In this document: positions 16,541 to 24,914 of the stretch, one piece after another
Layout of the letters: each line of letters opens with the position of its first letter
How positions within the stretch are numbered: position 1 is the stretch's first letter
DNA from: Verrucomicrobiia bacterium
GTDB lineage: Bacteria > Verrucomicrobiota > Verrucomicrobiia > Limisphaerales > UBA11358
Length of the DNA: 38,106 nt
NCBI GenBank assembly: GCA_030038175.1
Contig: JASHPN010000399.1
Coordinates: 1 to 38,106 of the forward strand
Direction of reading: 5' to 3'
Notes under the pieces: generated by a model
Told to the model about the DNA's origin: nothing
Databases searched by the model: none
What the model saw: the letters and a program-made list of their open reading frames with translations, nothing else
Position numbers and translations under genes: made by a program

Positions 16541-18061
16541 ATGCCTAAAAGAAACGACATCCATTCCGTCCTCATCATCGGCGCCGGCCCCATTATCATC
16601 GGCCAGGCCTGCGAATTTGATTATTCAGGCACACAGGCCTGCAAAGCGCTCAAAGAGGAGGGCTATCGCGTGGTGCTGGTCAATTCAAACCCCGCCACCA
16701 TCATGACCGACCCGGAATTTGCCGACCGCACCTACATTGAGCCGATCACGCCCGAGACCCTCGAAAAAATCATCGTGCGGGAAAAAGACGCCGTGCAGAA
16801 GTCTCTCGCCAAAAACGGCAAGGGAAAGGCGAATAAACTGGTTTTGCTTCCGACCCTGGGCGGCCAAACGGCCCTCAACACGGCCATGTCCCTCCATCGT
16901 TCCGGCATTCTGCAAAAACATGGCGTTGAAATGATTGGCGCCAAGCCCGAGGCCATCCACAAAGGCGAAGACCGCGAGGCTTTCAAGCAGTTGATGCTCT
17001 CCATCGGCCTGGACGTCCCCATTTCCGGCACCGCGCACGACATGAACGAAGCGCGGGCCGTCGCCGAGAAAATCGGCCGCTTTCCGCTCATCATCCGGCC
17101 CGCCTTCACCCTGGGTGGCACCGGCGGCGGCATTGCCTATAATCGCGACGAATTTGAGGAAATTGCCCGGCGCGGAATGGACCTTTCCCCGGTTTCTGAA
17201 ATTCTCGTTGAGGAATCTCTGCTGGGCTGGAAGGAATATGAAATGGAAGTGATGCGGGACAAGGCCGACAATTGCGTCATTATCTGCTCCATCGAAAACT
17301 TTGACCCGATGGGCGTGCATACCGGCGACAGCATCACCGTCGCCCCCATTCAAACGCTCACGGACAAGGAATACCAAATTATGCGGGACCAAAGTTTTGC
17401 CGTGATTCGGGCGGTCGGTGTGGAAACGGGCGGTTCGAACATCCAGTTTGGCGTCAATCCCGAAAATGGCCGGATGGTCATCATCGAAATGAACCCGCGC
17501 GTGTCCCGAAGCTCGGCCCTGGCGTCGAAGGCCACCGGTTTTCCCATCGCAAAAATCGCCGCAAAACTGGCCGTCGGTTATCTGCTCGATGAAATCAAAA
17601 ACGATATTACCCGCGAAACCCCGGCCAGTTTTGAGCCGACCATAGATTATGTCGTCACGAAAATTCCGCGGTTTGCCTTTGAGAAATTTCCGCAGGCCGA
17701 CCCGACGCTAACCACGCAGATGAAGAGCGTGGGTGAAGCCATGGCGATTGGCCGGACATTCAAGGAAAGCCTTCAGAAATGCCTGCGTTCGCTGGAAATC
17801 GGCCGGGCCGGCCTGGGCGGGGACGGCAAACCCTGGCGCGTCGGCGCCGACGTCTATGGTGACCGGGACATTTTGCCGCGCGATCTGATCTCGCGGAAGC
17901 TGTCGGTCCCCAATGCCGAGCGGATCTTTTTCATTCGCCACGCCTTGCGGGCCGGTTTCAGCATCGAGGAGATTTTCAATCTTACGAAGATTGACCCCTG
18001 GTTTTTGGCTCAGATCAAGGAAATCGTGGATTTTGAAGAAGAACTGGCGTCGGTCGGATGA
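16541..18061 (+). CDS. carB: Carbamoyl phosphate synthase large chain, N-terminal half (split CarB1)
   Basis: 506 residues that align with the first half of the usual 1070-residue Car[61 protein letters not shown] and [20 protein letters not shown] are the carboxyphosphate-domain ATP-grasp motifs. The oligomerisation region begins ([20 protein letters not shown]) and the frame stops at FEEELASVG with TGA at 18061. No continuation is visible in any frame; a toxin gene on the other strand begins 4 bases later. Split carB genes with a break near this position are known in methanogens and Aquifex, so a natural split is likely, with carB2 elsewhere. Truncation by arrival of the toxin-antitoxin module is the alternative. 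Confidence 0.92.
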   Translation: MPKRNDIHSVLIIGAGPIIIGQACEFDYSGTQACKALKEEGYRVVLVNSNPATIMTDPEFADRTYIEPITPETLEKIIVREKDAVQKSLAKNGKGKANKLVLLPTLGGQTALNTAMSLHRSGILQKHGVEMIGAKPEAIHKGEDREAFKQLMLSIGLDVPISGTAHDMNEARAVAEKIGRFPLIIRPAFTLGGTGGGIAYNRDEFEEIARRGMDLSPVSEILVEESLLGWKEYEMEVMRDKADNCVIICSIENFDPMGVHTGDSITVAPIQTLTDKEYQIMRDQSFAVIRAVGVETGGSNIQFGVNPENGRMVIIEMNPRVSRSSALASKATGFPIAKIAAKLAVGYLLDEIKNDITRETPASFEPTIDYVVTKIPRFAFEKFPQADPTLTTQMKSVGEAMAIGRTFKESLQKCLRSLEIGRAGLGGDGKPWRVGADVYGDRDILPRDLISRKLSVPNAERIFFIRHALRAGFSIEEIFNLTKIDPWFLAQIKEIVDFEEELASVG

Positions 18062-18065
18062 ATAC

Positions 18066-18443
18066 TTAATTCAGAACGGTTACTCCATATTCCTCAAACC
18101 GTTCGTCTGCAGTCACGACGGCCAAGTCATTTAACTTCGCCGTTGCGATGATAAGCCGGTCAAATGGATCATCATGAACCGGCGGCAATTTCGACGCCGC
18201 AATGCAAACATCCAGTTCAAGTGGAAGAATGGTCAGTCCGTGATGTTCCGTAATCTTCCCAAGCCATTCCTCAATTGGAAGCGGAAGTTCCAGTTTGCCG
18301 TTGGCCGCTTTGAGCCCGATTTCAAAACCGCTGATGGCTGAAACATAGACGATTGGAACCTCATTGATCTTTTTCAGCACAGAGCGGCTCAATTGTTTGC
18401 TGCCGGCGGCCAGCCAAAGCAAAGCGCAAGTATCAAGAATCAT
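18066..18443 (-). CDS. vapC: PIN-domain toxin (VapC-type), module 1
   Basis: 125 residues from the ATG at 18443. PIN acidic residues are in place: MILDTCALLWL (first Asp), SAISGFEIGLKA (Glu), HDDPFDRLIIATAKLND (Asp) and VTADERF (Asp). Family toxins are magnesium-dependent ribonucleases. The ATG overlaps the antitoxin stop as ATGA, so I reject the track's start 6 codons upstream. The gene ends 4 bases past the carB1 stop, in convergent orientation. Confidence 0.92.
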   Translation of the reverse strand: MILDTCALLWLAAGSKQLSRSVLKKINEVPIVYVSAISGFEIGLKAANGKLELPLPIEEWLGKITEHHGLTILPLELDVCIAASKLPPVHDDPFDRLIIATAKLNDLAVVTADERFEEYGVTVLN

Positions 18444-18673
18444 CGGAACTTCTTTGGCCACTCTGTCTCGGAGGCCGGTTCAATGGGATTGTACTGGATG
18501 CGGATCCGGCTCAACTCGGGATGCACTCTTAACCGGTTCGCGCACTTGTGGGGAACCAGGTCGGCAACAGGCTCGCCGTTCCGGCAGATGATAAACGATC
18601 CGCCGGCAGTCTCCACTGCGGCAAGGAGACTTGAAAAATTGGTTTTGGCTTCATGCACGTTGACCGTCTTCAT
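18440..18673 (-). CDS. Phd/YefM-type antitoxin, module 1
   Basis: 77 residues from the ATG at 18673; the track's M is a TTG two codons upstream. MKTVNVHEAKTNFSSLLAAV and GGSFIICRNGEPVADLVPHK form the Phd/YefM N-terminal DNA-binding fold. The C-terminus (HPELSRIRIQYNPIEP, WPKKF) should wrap around the PIN toxin. It is encoded first, as in most type II modules, and probably autoregulates through the repeats in its promoter. The start codon falls about where transcription should begin, so the mRNA may be leaderless. Confidence 0.9.
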   Translation of the reverse strand: MKTVNVHEAKTNFSSLLAAVETAGGSFIICRNGEPVADLVPHKCANRLRVHPELSRIRIQYNPIEPASETEWPKKFR

Positions 18674-18679
18674 AAGCAA

Positions 18680-18708
18680 ACGTTAGTCCAGCTAGTCCAC
18701 TGAGTCAA
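18680..18708 (-). promoter_or_regulatory. Antitoxin promoter with direct repeats in the spacer
   Basis: On the minus strand: TTGACT (18708-18703), a 17-base spacer, TAACGT (18685-18680). Two copies of TGGACTA (18699-18693 and 18690-18684), 9 bases apart, lie in the spacer and touch the -10 box, the expected place for an autorepressor site. The predicted +1 falls at about 18673, the A of the antitoxin ATG. Confidence 0.65.
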
Positions 18709-18735
18709 CATTTTCCATCCGCAGGGGCGCCTATA

Positions 18736-19521
18736 TCAAACTGCTTTACCCACCGTTCCACACAACGGCACAATTCGAATCGCACGGTCGTTCAGGTTCG
18801 TCGTGGCGGCATAACGGCGCCAAAGCCACGCCGCGACGACTGAATTGCGGGCCTGAATTAATGCGACTGTCTCCGGAAAAATGACATTCATTGATTCGAT
18901 TTCCGACGCACTCGGCTCGTTTGAACTATTTTCCTCTGAATCAATAGGATCCTCCCGACCGGCGTCCAGTTCATCATCGGGATTTGGCGGCGGGGCCGGC
19001 AAGGAAAGAACATTGAGAAGGAAGAAAAACTTTTTGTCCGTCCAGTTCAGGCCCGAGCGGATGTCCTCCGGCACGTCCGATTGGAGTGTGCCAATGCTGA
19101 AGCTGAATTTGTCCGGGCGAACCGCCTGGTCCACGTCCACCCAATAGCCTTGCTCGAAATCGTCCATGGGCGTGGATTCCACGAGGGATCCCGCCTCGTC
19201 CAGGATCTTTGGCCAATTCAGGGGCAAATTCGCCGACTCGGTCACTAATTGGCCAACCACCGGCGCGACATGCATTTTTCGCATAACAATTTCCCTGGGG
19301 TTTTCTCCCTCCGGTTGTGCCCGCAACGCGGCGTCAAAAAGCTTTTGGGCTTCGTCCGGCGATTCAGCAAAAACAAGCGCGCTGGAAGAAGCATCCCAAA
19401 TTTGAATGGAATCGCGCGGACCGGATCGTCCACTGCTCTCGCGAACCTGAGTGCAGGTGTAGATGCCCGTCACGTGATGTGCAACAATGGCCACGAGCAA
19501 TTCTTGCGATTTCAGGCTCAA
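18736..19521 (-). CDS. Hypothetical protein
   Basis: 261 residues, not recognised. No signal peptide and no membrane helix. Visible features: an N-terminal alternating strand/helix region (ELLVAIVAHHVTGIYTCTQV, SIQIWDASSSALVFAESPDE), a Trp-rich middle (NLPLNWPKILDEAG, FEQGYWVDVDQAV), a strongly acidic low-complexity stretch near residues 180-215 (DELDAGREDPIDSEENSSNE), and a helical C-terminus with NSVVAAWLWRRYAA. The first residues are uncertain because the track start is TTG. It lies alone between module 1 and pgl. Codon use looks like that of its neighbours. Confidence 0.5.
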   Translation of the reverse strand: MSLKSQELLVAIVAHHVTGIYTCTQVRESSGRSGPRDSIQIWDASSSALVFAESPDEAQKLFDAALRAQPEGENPREIVMRKMHVAPVVGQLVTESANLPLNWPKILDEAGSLVESTPMDDFEQGYWVDVDQAVRPDKFSFSIGTLQSDVPEDIRSGLNWTDKKFFFLLNVLSLPAPPPNPDDELDAGREDPIDSEENSSNEPSASEIESMNVIFPETVALIQARNSVVAAWLWRRYAATTNLNDRAIRIVPLCGTVGKAV

Positions 19522-19669
19522 TTACAAAGCAGAAAATGTGAATAGCGGTGAATAATGCGAATAATTTTTGGTATCCAACGTGCGGGGAGCACGCAAATAT
19601 GAAGGCCATGCATCGGGAAAATGGACCAATAATATCATCCGCCGTTTCAAACCACCGGCCGATAATTCC

Positions 19670-19720
19670 CCCTCTCCCAGCCTGCCGCGCCGAAGCAGTG
19701 CGAAGGCGGGCGGGAGAGGG
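19670..19720. repeat. Palindromic spacer element
   Basis: CCCTCTCCC (19670-19678) pairs perfectly with GGGAGAGGG (19712-19720) around a GC-rich loop that also contains AGCCTGCC/AGGCGGGC. It lies about 90 bases upstream of pgl. It looks like a REP-like dispersed element; related GCGAAGGCGGG text occurs again near 33328. Confidence 0.55.
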
Positions 19721-19809
19721 CAGGGGTGAGGGAGAGTCGTTCAAACGAGAATCCCTTGCGTCTCATGAAAATCCTTCATTCGATCATATCTCCATTCGCA
19801 AGGGCGCCC

Positions 19810-20556
19810 ATGAAAAACTTTGAACTGATTTCGTTTGCCGGCCCGGATCTGTTGGCCAATGCCGCAGCCAGCGCGTGGCTGGATGAAATCGAAGCGGCTG
19901 CCCGCGCGGGCAAAACACATTGTGCCGCCCTGGCCGGCGGGCGCATCACGCAAAAATTTTACGTGGCCACGGCGGAAAAGGCGTCGGCCCGGAAAACCCC
20001 CTTCGGTCACGTCCATTTTTTTTGGTCGGATGAACGCTGCGTTCCGCCGTCAGACCCGGAAAGTAACTTTAAACTGGCGGCGGATCTTTTGTTTGCGCCA
20101 CTCAAAATCCCCAATGAACAAATCCATCGGATTCTCGGCGAATTGGCGCCGGAAAACGCAGTTATCCAGGCAAATAAGGATGCGCGAAGTTTTTGTCAGC
20201 CCGGTGATGAAAAAACCGACGGGGCGCCGGTTTTTGACCTGGTTTTTGGGGGTCTGGGCGAGGATGGCCATGTGGCTTCTCTCTTTCAAAATGCACGGTT
20301 TGAACCGCAGGAAAGTGCGAAATGCAATGATCCATTTTTCTTCGTGCCAAATTCTCCTAAACCGCCGCCGCGGCGGATTTCCTTGAATTACAACGCGTTT
20401 GCCGTTGCAACTCAGGTCTGGATCTTGGCATCAGGCAAGGGCAAAGAAGCTGCTCTGCAACAATCGCTCAGCGGAGAAGGAAAAACGCCACTGGGTCGGG
20501 TCATTGACAGTCGGCGGAAGACAAAAATTTTTGTGGACATACCGCTTCGGATGTAG
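19810..20556 (+). CDS. pgl: 6-phosphogluconolactonase
   Basis: 248 residues from the ATG at 19810, preceded by AGGG; the track's start at 19726 adds 28 residues that overlap repeat-flanking sequence. CAALAGGRITQKFYV, FFWSDERCVPPSDPESNFKL and DLVFGGLGEDGHVASLFQNA are the family motifs of the NagB-like fold, including the conserved DER and DGH. It hydrolyses 6-phosphogluconolactone in the oxidative pentose phosphate pathway. No zwf or gnd gene is nearby. The SIG-like C-terminal KTPLGRVIDSRRKTKIFVD is complete. Confidence 0.92.
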   Translation: MKNFELISFAGPDLLANAAASAWLDEIEAAARAGKTHCAALAGGRITQKFYVATAEKASARKTPFGHVHFFWSDERCVPPSDPESNFKLAADLLFAPLKIPNEQIHRILGELAPENAVIQANKDARSFCQPGDEKTDGAPVFDLVFGGLGEDGHVASLFQNARFEPQESAKCNDPFFFVPNSPKPPPRRISLNYNAFAVATQVWILASGKGKEAALQQSLSGEGKTPLGRVIDSRRKTKIFVDIPLRM

Positions 20557-20710
20557 TAATTAAGTAACCAGATGGTTATTAGCCATCATCGTTGGGGAGT
20601 TTGAAGGGATTTGGGACGAAATTTCGCGGTATTCGCGGTAAAAACAATTTGAAAAAAGTTTGAACCGAATGAATGTTTGTGACGTCTTAATTAGTGAACG
20701 ATTTGAATTT

Positions 20711-20866
20711 CGCTGTCCGTTTAGGGTTGGCAGAGAGGTTTTGCTCGCGGCGCGGCTCGGACAGCGACCCCCAAGTTGGTCGCGTCGCCCTTCTGAGCGC
20801 CGTAGTGACGGCGTATAAACCTCATCACTAAGAGAGGCCGGACGAAAGTCCGGCCTTTCGTTTTGT
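20711..20866 (+). ncRNA. Candidate structured RNA with four stems, ending in a terminator
   Basis: No gene lies between pgl and accA (20557-20896). From 20711 the plus strand can form CGCTGTCCG/CGGACAGCG (20711-20719 with 20758-20766), GCGACC/GGTCGC (20764-20769 with 20778-20783), CGCCG/CGGCG (20798-20802 with 20809-20813), and a final 9-base terminator stem. The first two stems share 20764-20766, so they may alternate, as in a switch. I do not recognise a known riboswitch or sRNA class. It may be an attenuating leader of accA, a free sRNA, or a dispersed repeat that happens to be structured. Confidence 0.4.
20835..20864 (+). terminator. Rho-independent terminator upstream of accA
   Basis: AGGCCGGAC (20835-20843), loop GAAA, GTCCGGCCT (20848-20856), then TTCGTTTT. 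A perfect 9-pair GC-rich stem closed by a stable GNRA-type tetraloop and followed by T-rich DNA on the plus strand. It ends transcripts coming from pgl or from the candidate RNA about 33 bases before accA begins. Confidence 0.85.
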
Positions 20867-20896
20867 CCGGAGATCGGGTATAACAACAGGAACATT

Positions 20897-21898
20897 ATGA
20901 AACATCAGCTCGATTTCGAAAAACCGATCATCGAACTGCAGAATAAACTGAATGATTTGCGGCAGCATCCCGAAAAGCATTCTTTAGGCGTCAGTTTTGA
21001 GGAGGAAATCCAGCTAATTGAGAAAAAACTGGAAGAGACGCGCCGGCACATTTTCTCCAACTTGACGCCGTGGCAGCGCGTGCAATTGGCCCGGCACCCT
21101 CACCGCCCCTACACCCTGGATTACCTCAAACTCGCCTTTTCGGATTTTCAGGAATTGCATGGCGACCGCTGTTTTGCCGAAGACCGCGCCATGGTCGGCG
21201 GGTTTGCGCGCCTCGGAGGCCATCGTGTGGCGGTGATTGGCACGCAAAAAGGCCGTGACACAAAGGAAAACATTTTGAGGAATTTCGGTTCGGCCCACCC
21301 TGAAGGATATCGCAAGGCGCTGCGTCTCATGCGCCTGGCAAACAAGTTCTCCCTCCCTATTATCACTTTGATTGACACCCCCGGGGCGTTTCCGGGAGTG
21401 GCAGCCGAAGAACGGCATGTGGCGGAGGCCATTGCGGTTAACCTGCGCGAAATGATGCTTTTGGAAGTGCCCATTATCGCCGTCGTCATCGGAGAAGGCG
21501 GAAGCGGCGGCGCCGTGGGTATCGGCGTGGCTGACCGGGTTTTGATCCTCGAAAACGCGTATTATTCGGTCATCTCGCCGGAAGGTTGCGCCGCAATTTT
21601 ATGGAAAGACCGCGCCGCCGCTCCCAAAGCCGCCGCCGCCCTCAAGATTACCGCGCGCGATTTGCATGGTCTCAAGCTCGTGGACGAAATCGTTTCCGAA
21701 CCTCCGGGCGGCGCACACACCAACCCGGCCGCCGCCGCCGAGAATTTAAAAGCGCATTGCCTGAAACATCTTGAGGAACTCCTCGCCCTGCCCGCTGCCA
21801 AACGTCTCAAACAACGGTACGAAAAGTTCCGCGCCTGCGGTCATTTTGCCGAAAAAACCAGCGTTCCGGCAGACGAAGTGCCCCAGGCAGCCGCCTGA
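20897..21898 (+). CDS. accA: Acetyl-CoA carboxylase carboxyltransferase subunit alpha
   Basis: 333 residues. [20 protein letters not shown] opens the family. [59 protein letters not shown] and [20 protein letters not shown] are the crotonase-like core, with the oxyanion-hole glycines. It transfers carboxyl from biotin to acetyl-CoA together with AccD (not in the window), giving malonyl-CoA for fatty acid synthesis. The start is supported by AGGA 6 bases before the ATG. A TATAAC box at 20879-20884 lies just after the upstream terminator, so accA probably has its own promoter. manA follows after 4 bases. Confidence 0.96.
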   Translation: MKHQLDFEKPIIELQNKLNDLRQHPEKHSLGVSFEEEIQLIEKKLEETRRHIFSNLTPWQRVQLARHPHRPYTLDYLKLAFSDFQELHGDRCFAEDRAMVGGFARLGGHRVAVIGTQKGRDTKENILRNFGSAHPEGYRKALRLMRLANKFSLPIITLIDTPGAFPGVAAEERHVAEAIAVNLREMMLLEVPIIAVVIGEGGSGGAVGIGVADRVLILENAYYSVISPEGCAAILWKDRAAAPKAAAALKITARDLHGLKLVDEIVSEPPGGAHTNPAAAAENLKAHCLKHLEELLALPAAKRLKQRYEKFRACGHFAEKTSVPADEVPQAAA

Positions 21899-21902
21899 TC
21901 CT

Positions 21903-22877
21903 GTGGTTTATCCCTTCGTTTTCCATCCCCTTTTCAAGGAGCGCGTCTGGGGCGGACGCGAGTTGCAAACGCTTTTCAAAAAGAATTTGCCTCCCGGCCG
22001 GCCCATCGGCGAATCCTGGGAAATTTCCGATCGTCTCCGCGATGAAAGCGTGGTTGCCAATGGGCCGTTGGCCGGGAAAACCCTGCGATGGTTGATGGGA
22101 AATTGCTCGCGGGAAATCCTGGGTGATGCCCGCCCGGCGGCCGAAAATCGTTTCCCCTTCCTTTGCAAAATCCTGGACGCGCGGGACAAATTGTCGCTGC
22201 AGGTCCATCCGCCCCCGGCCCGGGCCGCCGAATTGAACGGTGAACCCAAAACCGAAATGTGGTTCATTGCCGACGCCGCGCCGAACGCGGAATTGTTCGT
22301 CGGACTGAAGCGCGGCGTCACGCGCGCCGAATTTGAAAAACGCATCGCGGACGGCACGGTGGCGGACTGCTTCCACCGCGTGCCGGTCCGCGCCGGAGAC
22401 GCGATGTTTTTACCCAGCGGCCGCGTTCACGCCATCGGCGCAGGGCTGGTTATTTTTGAGATCCAACAAAATTCCGACACGACCTATCGGGTTTTTGACT
22501 GGAACCGCGTGGGACTGGACGGCAAGCCGCGCCAGCTTCACATAGCCCAATCGCTGGCCAGCATTGATTTCAACGATTTTGAACCGAAAACGGTTTCCGC
22601 ACCGTTTTCCGGGGATGATCGCGTCAAGTCCGCGCCCATCGTGCGCGACCCGTTGTTTAATGTGGACTGCGTGACCATCGCGGAGGGTGCGCGCCATCGC
22701 CTGGCGGACGGGAAATTGCGAATTGTCGCCGCAGTGCGGGGGAAACTGGATGTGCAAAGCGGGTCGGATGTCGTGCCATTGGCCGCCGGCCAATTTTGCC
22801 TTCTTCCCGCGGGCCTGCAAGACACTGTACTGGTGGCCATCACTGACGCCGAGTTTCTCCGGGTCGAGGCCAATTAG
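21903..22877 (+). CDS. manA: Mannose-6-phosphate isomerase, class I type
   Basis: 324 residues from the GTG at 21903; the track's extension to 21771 overlaps accA in another frame. FHPLFKERVWGGRELQTLF opens the protein. FLCKILDARDKLSLQVHPPP carries the Gln and His zinc ligands, EPKTEMWFIAD the Glu, and LPSGRVHAIGAGLVIFEIQQ the second His, followed by NSDTTYRVFDWNR. It interconverts mannose-6-phosphate and fructose-6-phosphate. It begins 4 bases after the accA stop and its stop overlaps the convergent panC stop. Confidence 0.93.
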   Translation: MVYPFVFHPLFKERVWGGRELQTLFKKNLPPGRPIGESWEISDRLRDESVVANGPLAGKTLRWLMGNCSREILGDARPAAENRFPFLCKILDARDKLSLQVHPPPARAAELNGEPKTEMWFIADAAPNAELFVGLKRGVTRAEFEKRIADGTVADCFHRVPVRAGDAMFLPSGRVHAIGAGLVIFEIQQNSDTTYRVFDWNRVGLDGKPRQLHIAQSLASIDFNDFEPKTVSAPFSGDDRVKSAPIVRDPLFNVDCVTIAEGARHRLADGKLRIVAAVRGKLDVQSGSDVVPLAAGQFCLLPAGLQDTVLVAITDAEFLRVEAN

Positions 22878-23749
22878 AGCGTTTCATTATCAATCAGACG
22901 CGTCTTCCCGACCACCACGGCCAGCGCCATCCGGACACCCGTTGAAACGTCCGCAACCGGCGCGAGTGTCTCCGGCTCAAAGAATTCGACATAATCCAGC
23001 CGGGCATCCGGTTCGCTTTCAATCAATTTCCTGGTGTCCGCTTTGAGCCGGGCCGCTGAAATCTTCTTCGATCTTTTCAAAGCCGCGTGCGCTGCGTCCA
23101 TCGCGCGCCGGAGGACCGTTGCCTGCCGGCGCAAGTCGCCCTCCAGATATTTGTTGCGCGAACTCATCGCCAGACCGTCTGCCTCCCGCACCGTGGGCGC
23201 GACGATCACGCGGACCGGAAAATTCAGGTCCCGCACCATGCGCCGGATAATGGTTGCCTGCTGAAAATCCTTTTGGCCAAACACCGCAACATCCGGCAGC
23301 ACAAGATTGAACAGTTTGGCCACCACCGTCGTGACGCCCCGAAAATGCGCCGGCCGTGAAACCCCTTCCATTGCTTTTGACAGCTTCTCTTCAACCACAT
23401 ACGTGCTGAATAAAGTTGCTTCGCCGCCCGTCGATCCTGCCGGATACATTTCGCCATCGGTGGGCGCGAACACAACATCCACGCCTTCTTTCCGCAGCAT
23501 GGCGCAATCGCGTTTTAAATCGCGCGGATACTTTGAAAAATCCTCCGCGGGCGCGAACTGGGTTGGGTTGACGTAGATGCTGACGGTTACCTTGCCCTTT
23601 TTGCCGACGCGCTTGCGCGCCTCGCGCACGAGGCTCAAATGTCCTTCATGCAGATAACCCATCGTCGGCACCAGGCCCACATGCGCACCGTCCCGATGCC
23701 ATTTCTTTGTCAGCCGCTGCATCGCCGCAATGGATGAAACAATTTTCAC
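22874..23749 (-). CDS. panC: Pantothenate synthetase
   Basis: 291 residues. VGLVPTMGYLHEGHLSLVRE contains the HEGH (HIGH-like) nucleotide-binding motif. VSIYVNPTQFAPAEDFSKYP, LFNLVLPDVAVFGQKDFQQA and READGLAMSSRNKYL (the KMSKS-like region) complete the active site. It joins pantoate and beta-alanine using ATP, in coenzyme A synthesis. No panB or panD is nearby. The TAA on the minus strand shares bases with the manA TAG on the plus strand (22874-22877). Upstream is toxin-antitoxin module 2, divergent. Confidence 0.96.
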   Translation of the reverse strand: MKIVSSIAAMQRLTKKWHRDGAHVGLVPTMGYLHEGHLSLVREARKRVGKKGKVTVSIYVNPTQFAPAEDFSKYPRDLKRDCAMLRKEGVDVVFAPTDGEMYPAGSTGGEATLFSTYVVEEKLSKAMEGVSRPAHFRGVTTVVAKLFNLVLPDVAVFGQKDFQQATIIRRMVRDLNFPVRVIVAPTVREADGLAMSSRNKYLEGDLRRQATVLRRAMDAAHAALKRSKKISAARLKADTRKLIESEPDARLDYVEFFEPETLAPVADVSTGVRMALAVVVGKTRLIDNETL

Positions 23750-23790
23750 GGGAACAAAATTAATGGCGAAATAACCGTGCTAAAAGGAAA

Positions 23791-23828
23791 TTGCTTGAAT
23801 TTCGCCGTGAAGTAAGATAGCGTCTTAC
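23791..23828 (+). promoter_or_regulatory. Promoter and palindromic operator of toxin-antitoxin module 2
   Basis: TTGCTT (23791-23796), 16-base spacer, TAAGAT (23813-23818). A perfect inverted repeat GTAAGA-TAGCG-TCTTAC (23812-23828) covers the -10 box and ends one base before the antitoxin ATG. Binding of the AbrB-like antitoxin here would block RNA polymerase. No ribosome binding site is visible and +1 should fall 3-5 bases before the ATG. Confidence 0.65.
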
Positions 23829-23829
23829 C

Positions 23830-24063
23830 ATGACAACGGTTTTGAGCAGCAAAGGGCAAATCGTGATACCTGCTGCGATTCGCCAAAGGCACCAGTTTCG
23901 CATCGGCGATAAACTCCTGATTGAGGAACGGGATGATGAAATCGTGCTAAAAAAGGCTCGCCGCACCCGAAAGAAAACGCTCGCTCAGTGGATGCTCGAC
24001 TGCCCGGTTGATGATTTCAAAATTGAGCGTCTTCGTGACGGGCCAAAAAATATTAAACTTTGA
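23830..24063 (+). CDS. vapB: AbrB/MazE-fold antitoxin (VapB-type), module 2
   Basis: 77 residues. MTTVLSSKGQIVIPAAIRQR and FRIGDKLLIEERDDEIVLKK are the swapped-hairpin AbrB/SpoVT DNA-binding domain. The C-terminal segment (TLAQWMLDCPVDDFKIERLR) should bind the PIN toxin. Its TGA overlaps the toxin ATG (TGATG), so the two are translated together. The palindrome just upstream of the start is the likely binding site of this protein. Confidence 0.93.
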   Translation: MTTVLSSKGQIVIPAAIRQRHQFRIGDKLLIEERDDEIVLKKARRTRKKTLAQWMLDCPVDDFKIERLRDGPKNIKL

Positions 24064-24473
24064 TGTTCCTGGCCGATACTGATTTGATTTCCGAGCCGCG
24101 GCTAATATCACCGCACCCCAGGGTGATGGAGTGGCTGCAAGCTCACGATGATGAGCTGTTCTTGAGCGCAATTTCGATTGGTGAAATCCGGAAGGGTATT
24201 GAACTGTATCCGGACAGCCGAAAAAAAGCCGAATTATCCGAGTGGTTCGACGGCTTGTTGGACGATTTTGAAGACTGTATTCTTGGTTATTCCCTGGAGG
24301 AAGCGATGATTTGGGGAATGCTATACGTCAAAGCGCAAAAAGCCGGCCGCAAGCCTCCCGGCTTCGATAGCCTGAACGCCGCCATCGCATTGCGAAATGA
24401 CCTGACTCTGGTCACGCGCAACGAAAACGATTATGCGGGCATGAATATTAAAATCCTGAATCCCTGGAAATGA
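24063..24473 (+). CDS. vapC: PIN-domain toxin (VapC/FitB-type), module 2
   Basis: 136 residues from the ATG at 24063; the track starts one codon earlier at a TTG. MFLADTDLISEPRL (first Asp) and LSAISIGEIRKGIELY (Glu) are as in FitB-like PIN toxins. GRKPPGFDSLNAAIALRN has the later Asp and VTRNENDYAGMNIKILNPW the C-terminal region, with Asn where some members have Asp. Probable RNase held by the antitoxin encoded upstream. Unrelated in sequence to module 1 beyond the shared PIN fold. Confidence 0.92.
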   Translation: MFLADTDLISEPRLISPHPRVMEWLQAHDDELFLSAISIGEIRKGIELYPDSRKKAELSEWFDGLLDDFEDCILGYSLEEAMIWGMLYVKAQKAGRKPPGFDSLNAAIALRNDLTLVTRNENDYAGMNIKILNPWK

Positions 24474-24502
24474 TCGGGACCGACCTGCTGGCTAAAATTG
24501 AA

Positions 24503-24532
24503 AAGACGCGAAGACTCTCGCCTTCGCGTCTT
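24503..24532. terminator. Hairpin between convergent vapC and glutaredoxin genes
   Basis: AAGACGCGAAG (24503-24513) pairs perfectly over 11 bases with CTTCGCGTCTT (24522-24532). It lies 30 bases after the vapC stop and 41 bases before the end of the glutaredoxin gene. T-runs are weak on both sides, so it may act as a bidirectional terminator or only as a 3' stabilising hairpin. Confidence 0.6.
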
Positions 24533-24572
24533 GAAAACCTTTAATTAGCGTCAATTCGCGAAATTCGCGGAT

Positions 24573-24914
24573 TCACCTCTGCCCAAAGTTCACCGGCGCG
24601 TTTTGCGGCATCTCATGGGCGCAGGGCTGGTTGATGGGCGCGTCGGGCGCGCGATTGTTTTGCGTTACGACATTGTTGGCCAGCATCCAGGCTTCAACTT
24701 CCTCGCCGCTCACGTCGGCGAGCATGCGGCCGTTGATTTCAACGCAGGGACTTAACATCTGGCCGCTCTTTTCGATCATTTCCTGCCGCTGCAAGGGGTC
24801 GTTGATGATGTCGCGGTCTTCGTATTCCAGCTCGTATTTGCGAAGCACGGCGCGCACGCCCTGGCTCCAGCCGCAGGTCGGTTTCAAATAAGCGATAATT
24901 TTTGGTTTGCTCAT
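24573..24914 (-). CDS. Glutaredoxin-like protein with CGWS motif
   Basis: 113 residues from the ATG at 24914; the track adds 14 residues. KIIAYLKPTCGWSQGVRAVL, EYEDRDIINDPLQRQEM, QMLSPCVEINGRMLADVSGE and VEAWM give a thioredoxin-fold glutaredoxin. The active site is C-G-W-S, so only one Cys is present, as in monothiol members, which bind Fe-S clusters with glutathione or act as redox switches. The cis-Pro (SPCVEI) is in place, with an extra Cys next to it. The C-terminal 30 residues (NNRAPDAPINQPCAHEMPQN) are low-complexity and not part of the fold. Confidence 0.85.
   Translation of the reverse strand: MSKPKIIAYLKPTCGWSQGVRAVLRKYELEYEDRDIINDPLQRQEMIEKSGQMLSPCVEINGRMLADVSGEEVEAWMLANNVVTQNNRAPDAPINQPCAHEMPQNAPVNFGQR

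Noticed and set aside
21771-21902. Upstream extension of manA
   Set aside because: Overlaps the accA C-terminus in another frame; family homology starts at the GTG at 21903.
24503-24532. The 11-pair hairpin as part of an sRNA
   Set aside because: Sits between convergent gene ends where a terminator is expected; no promoter or further structure nearby.
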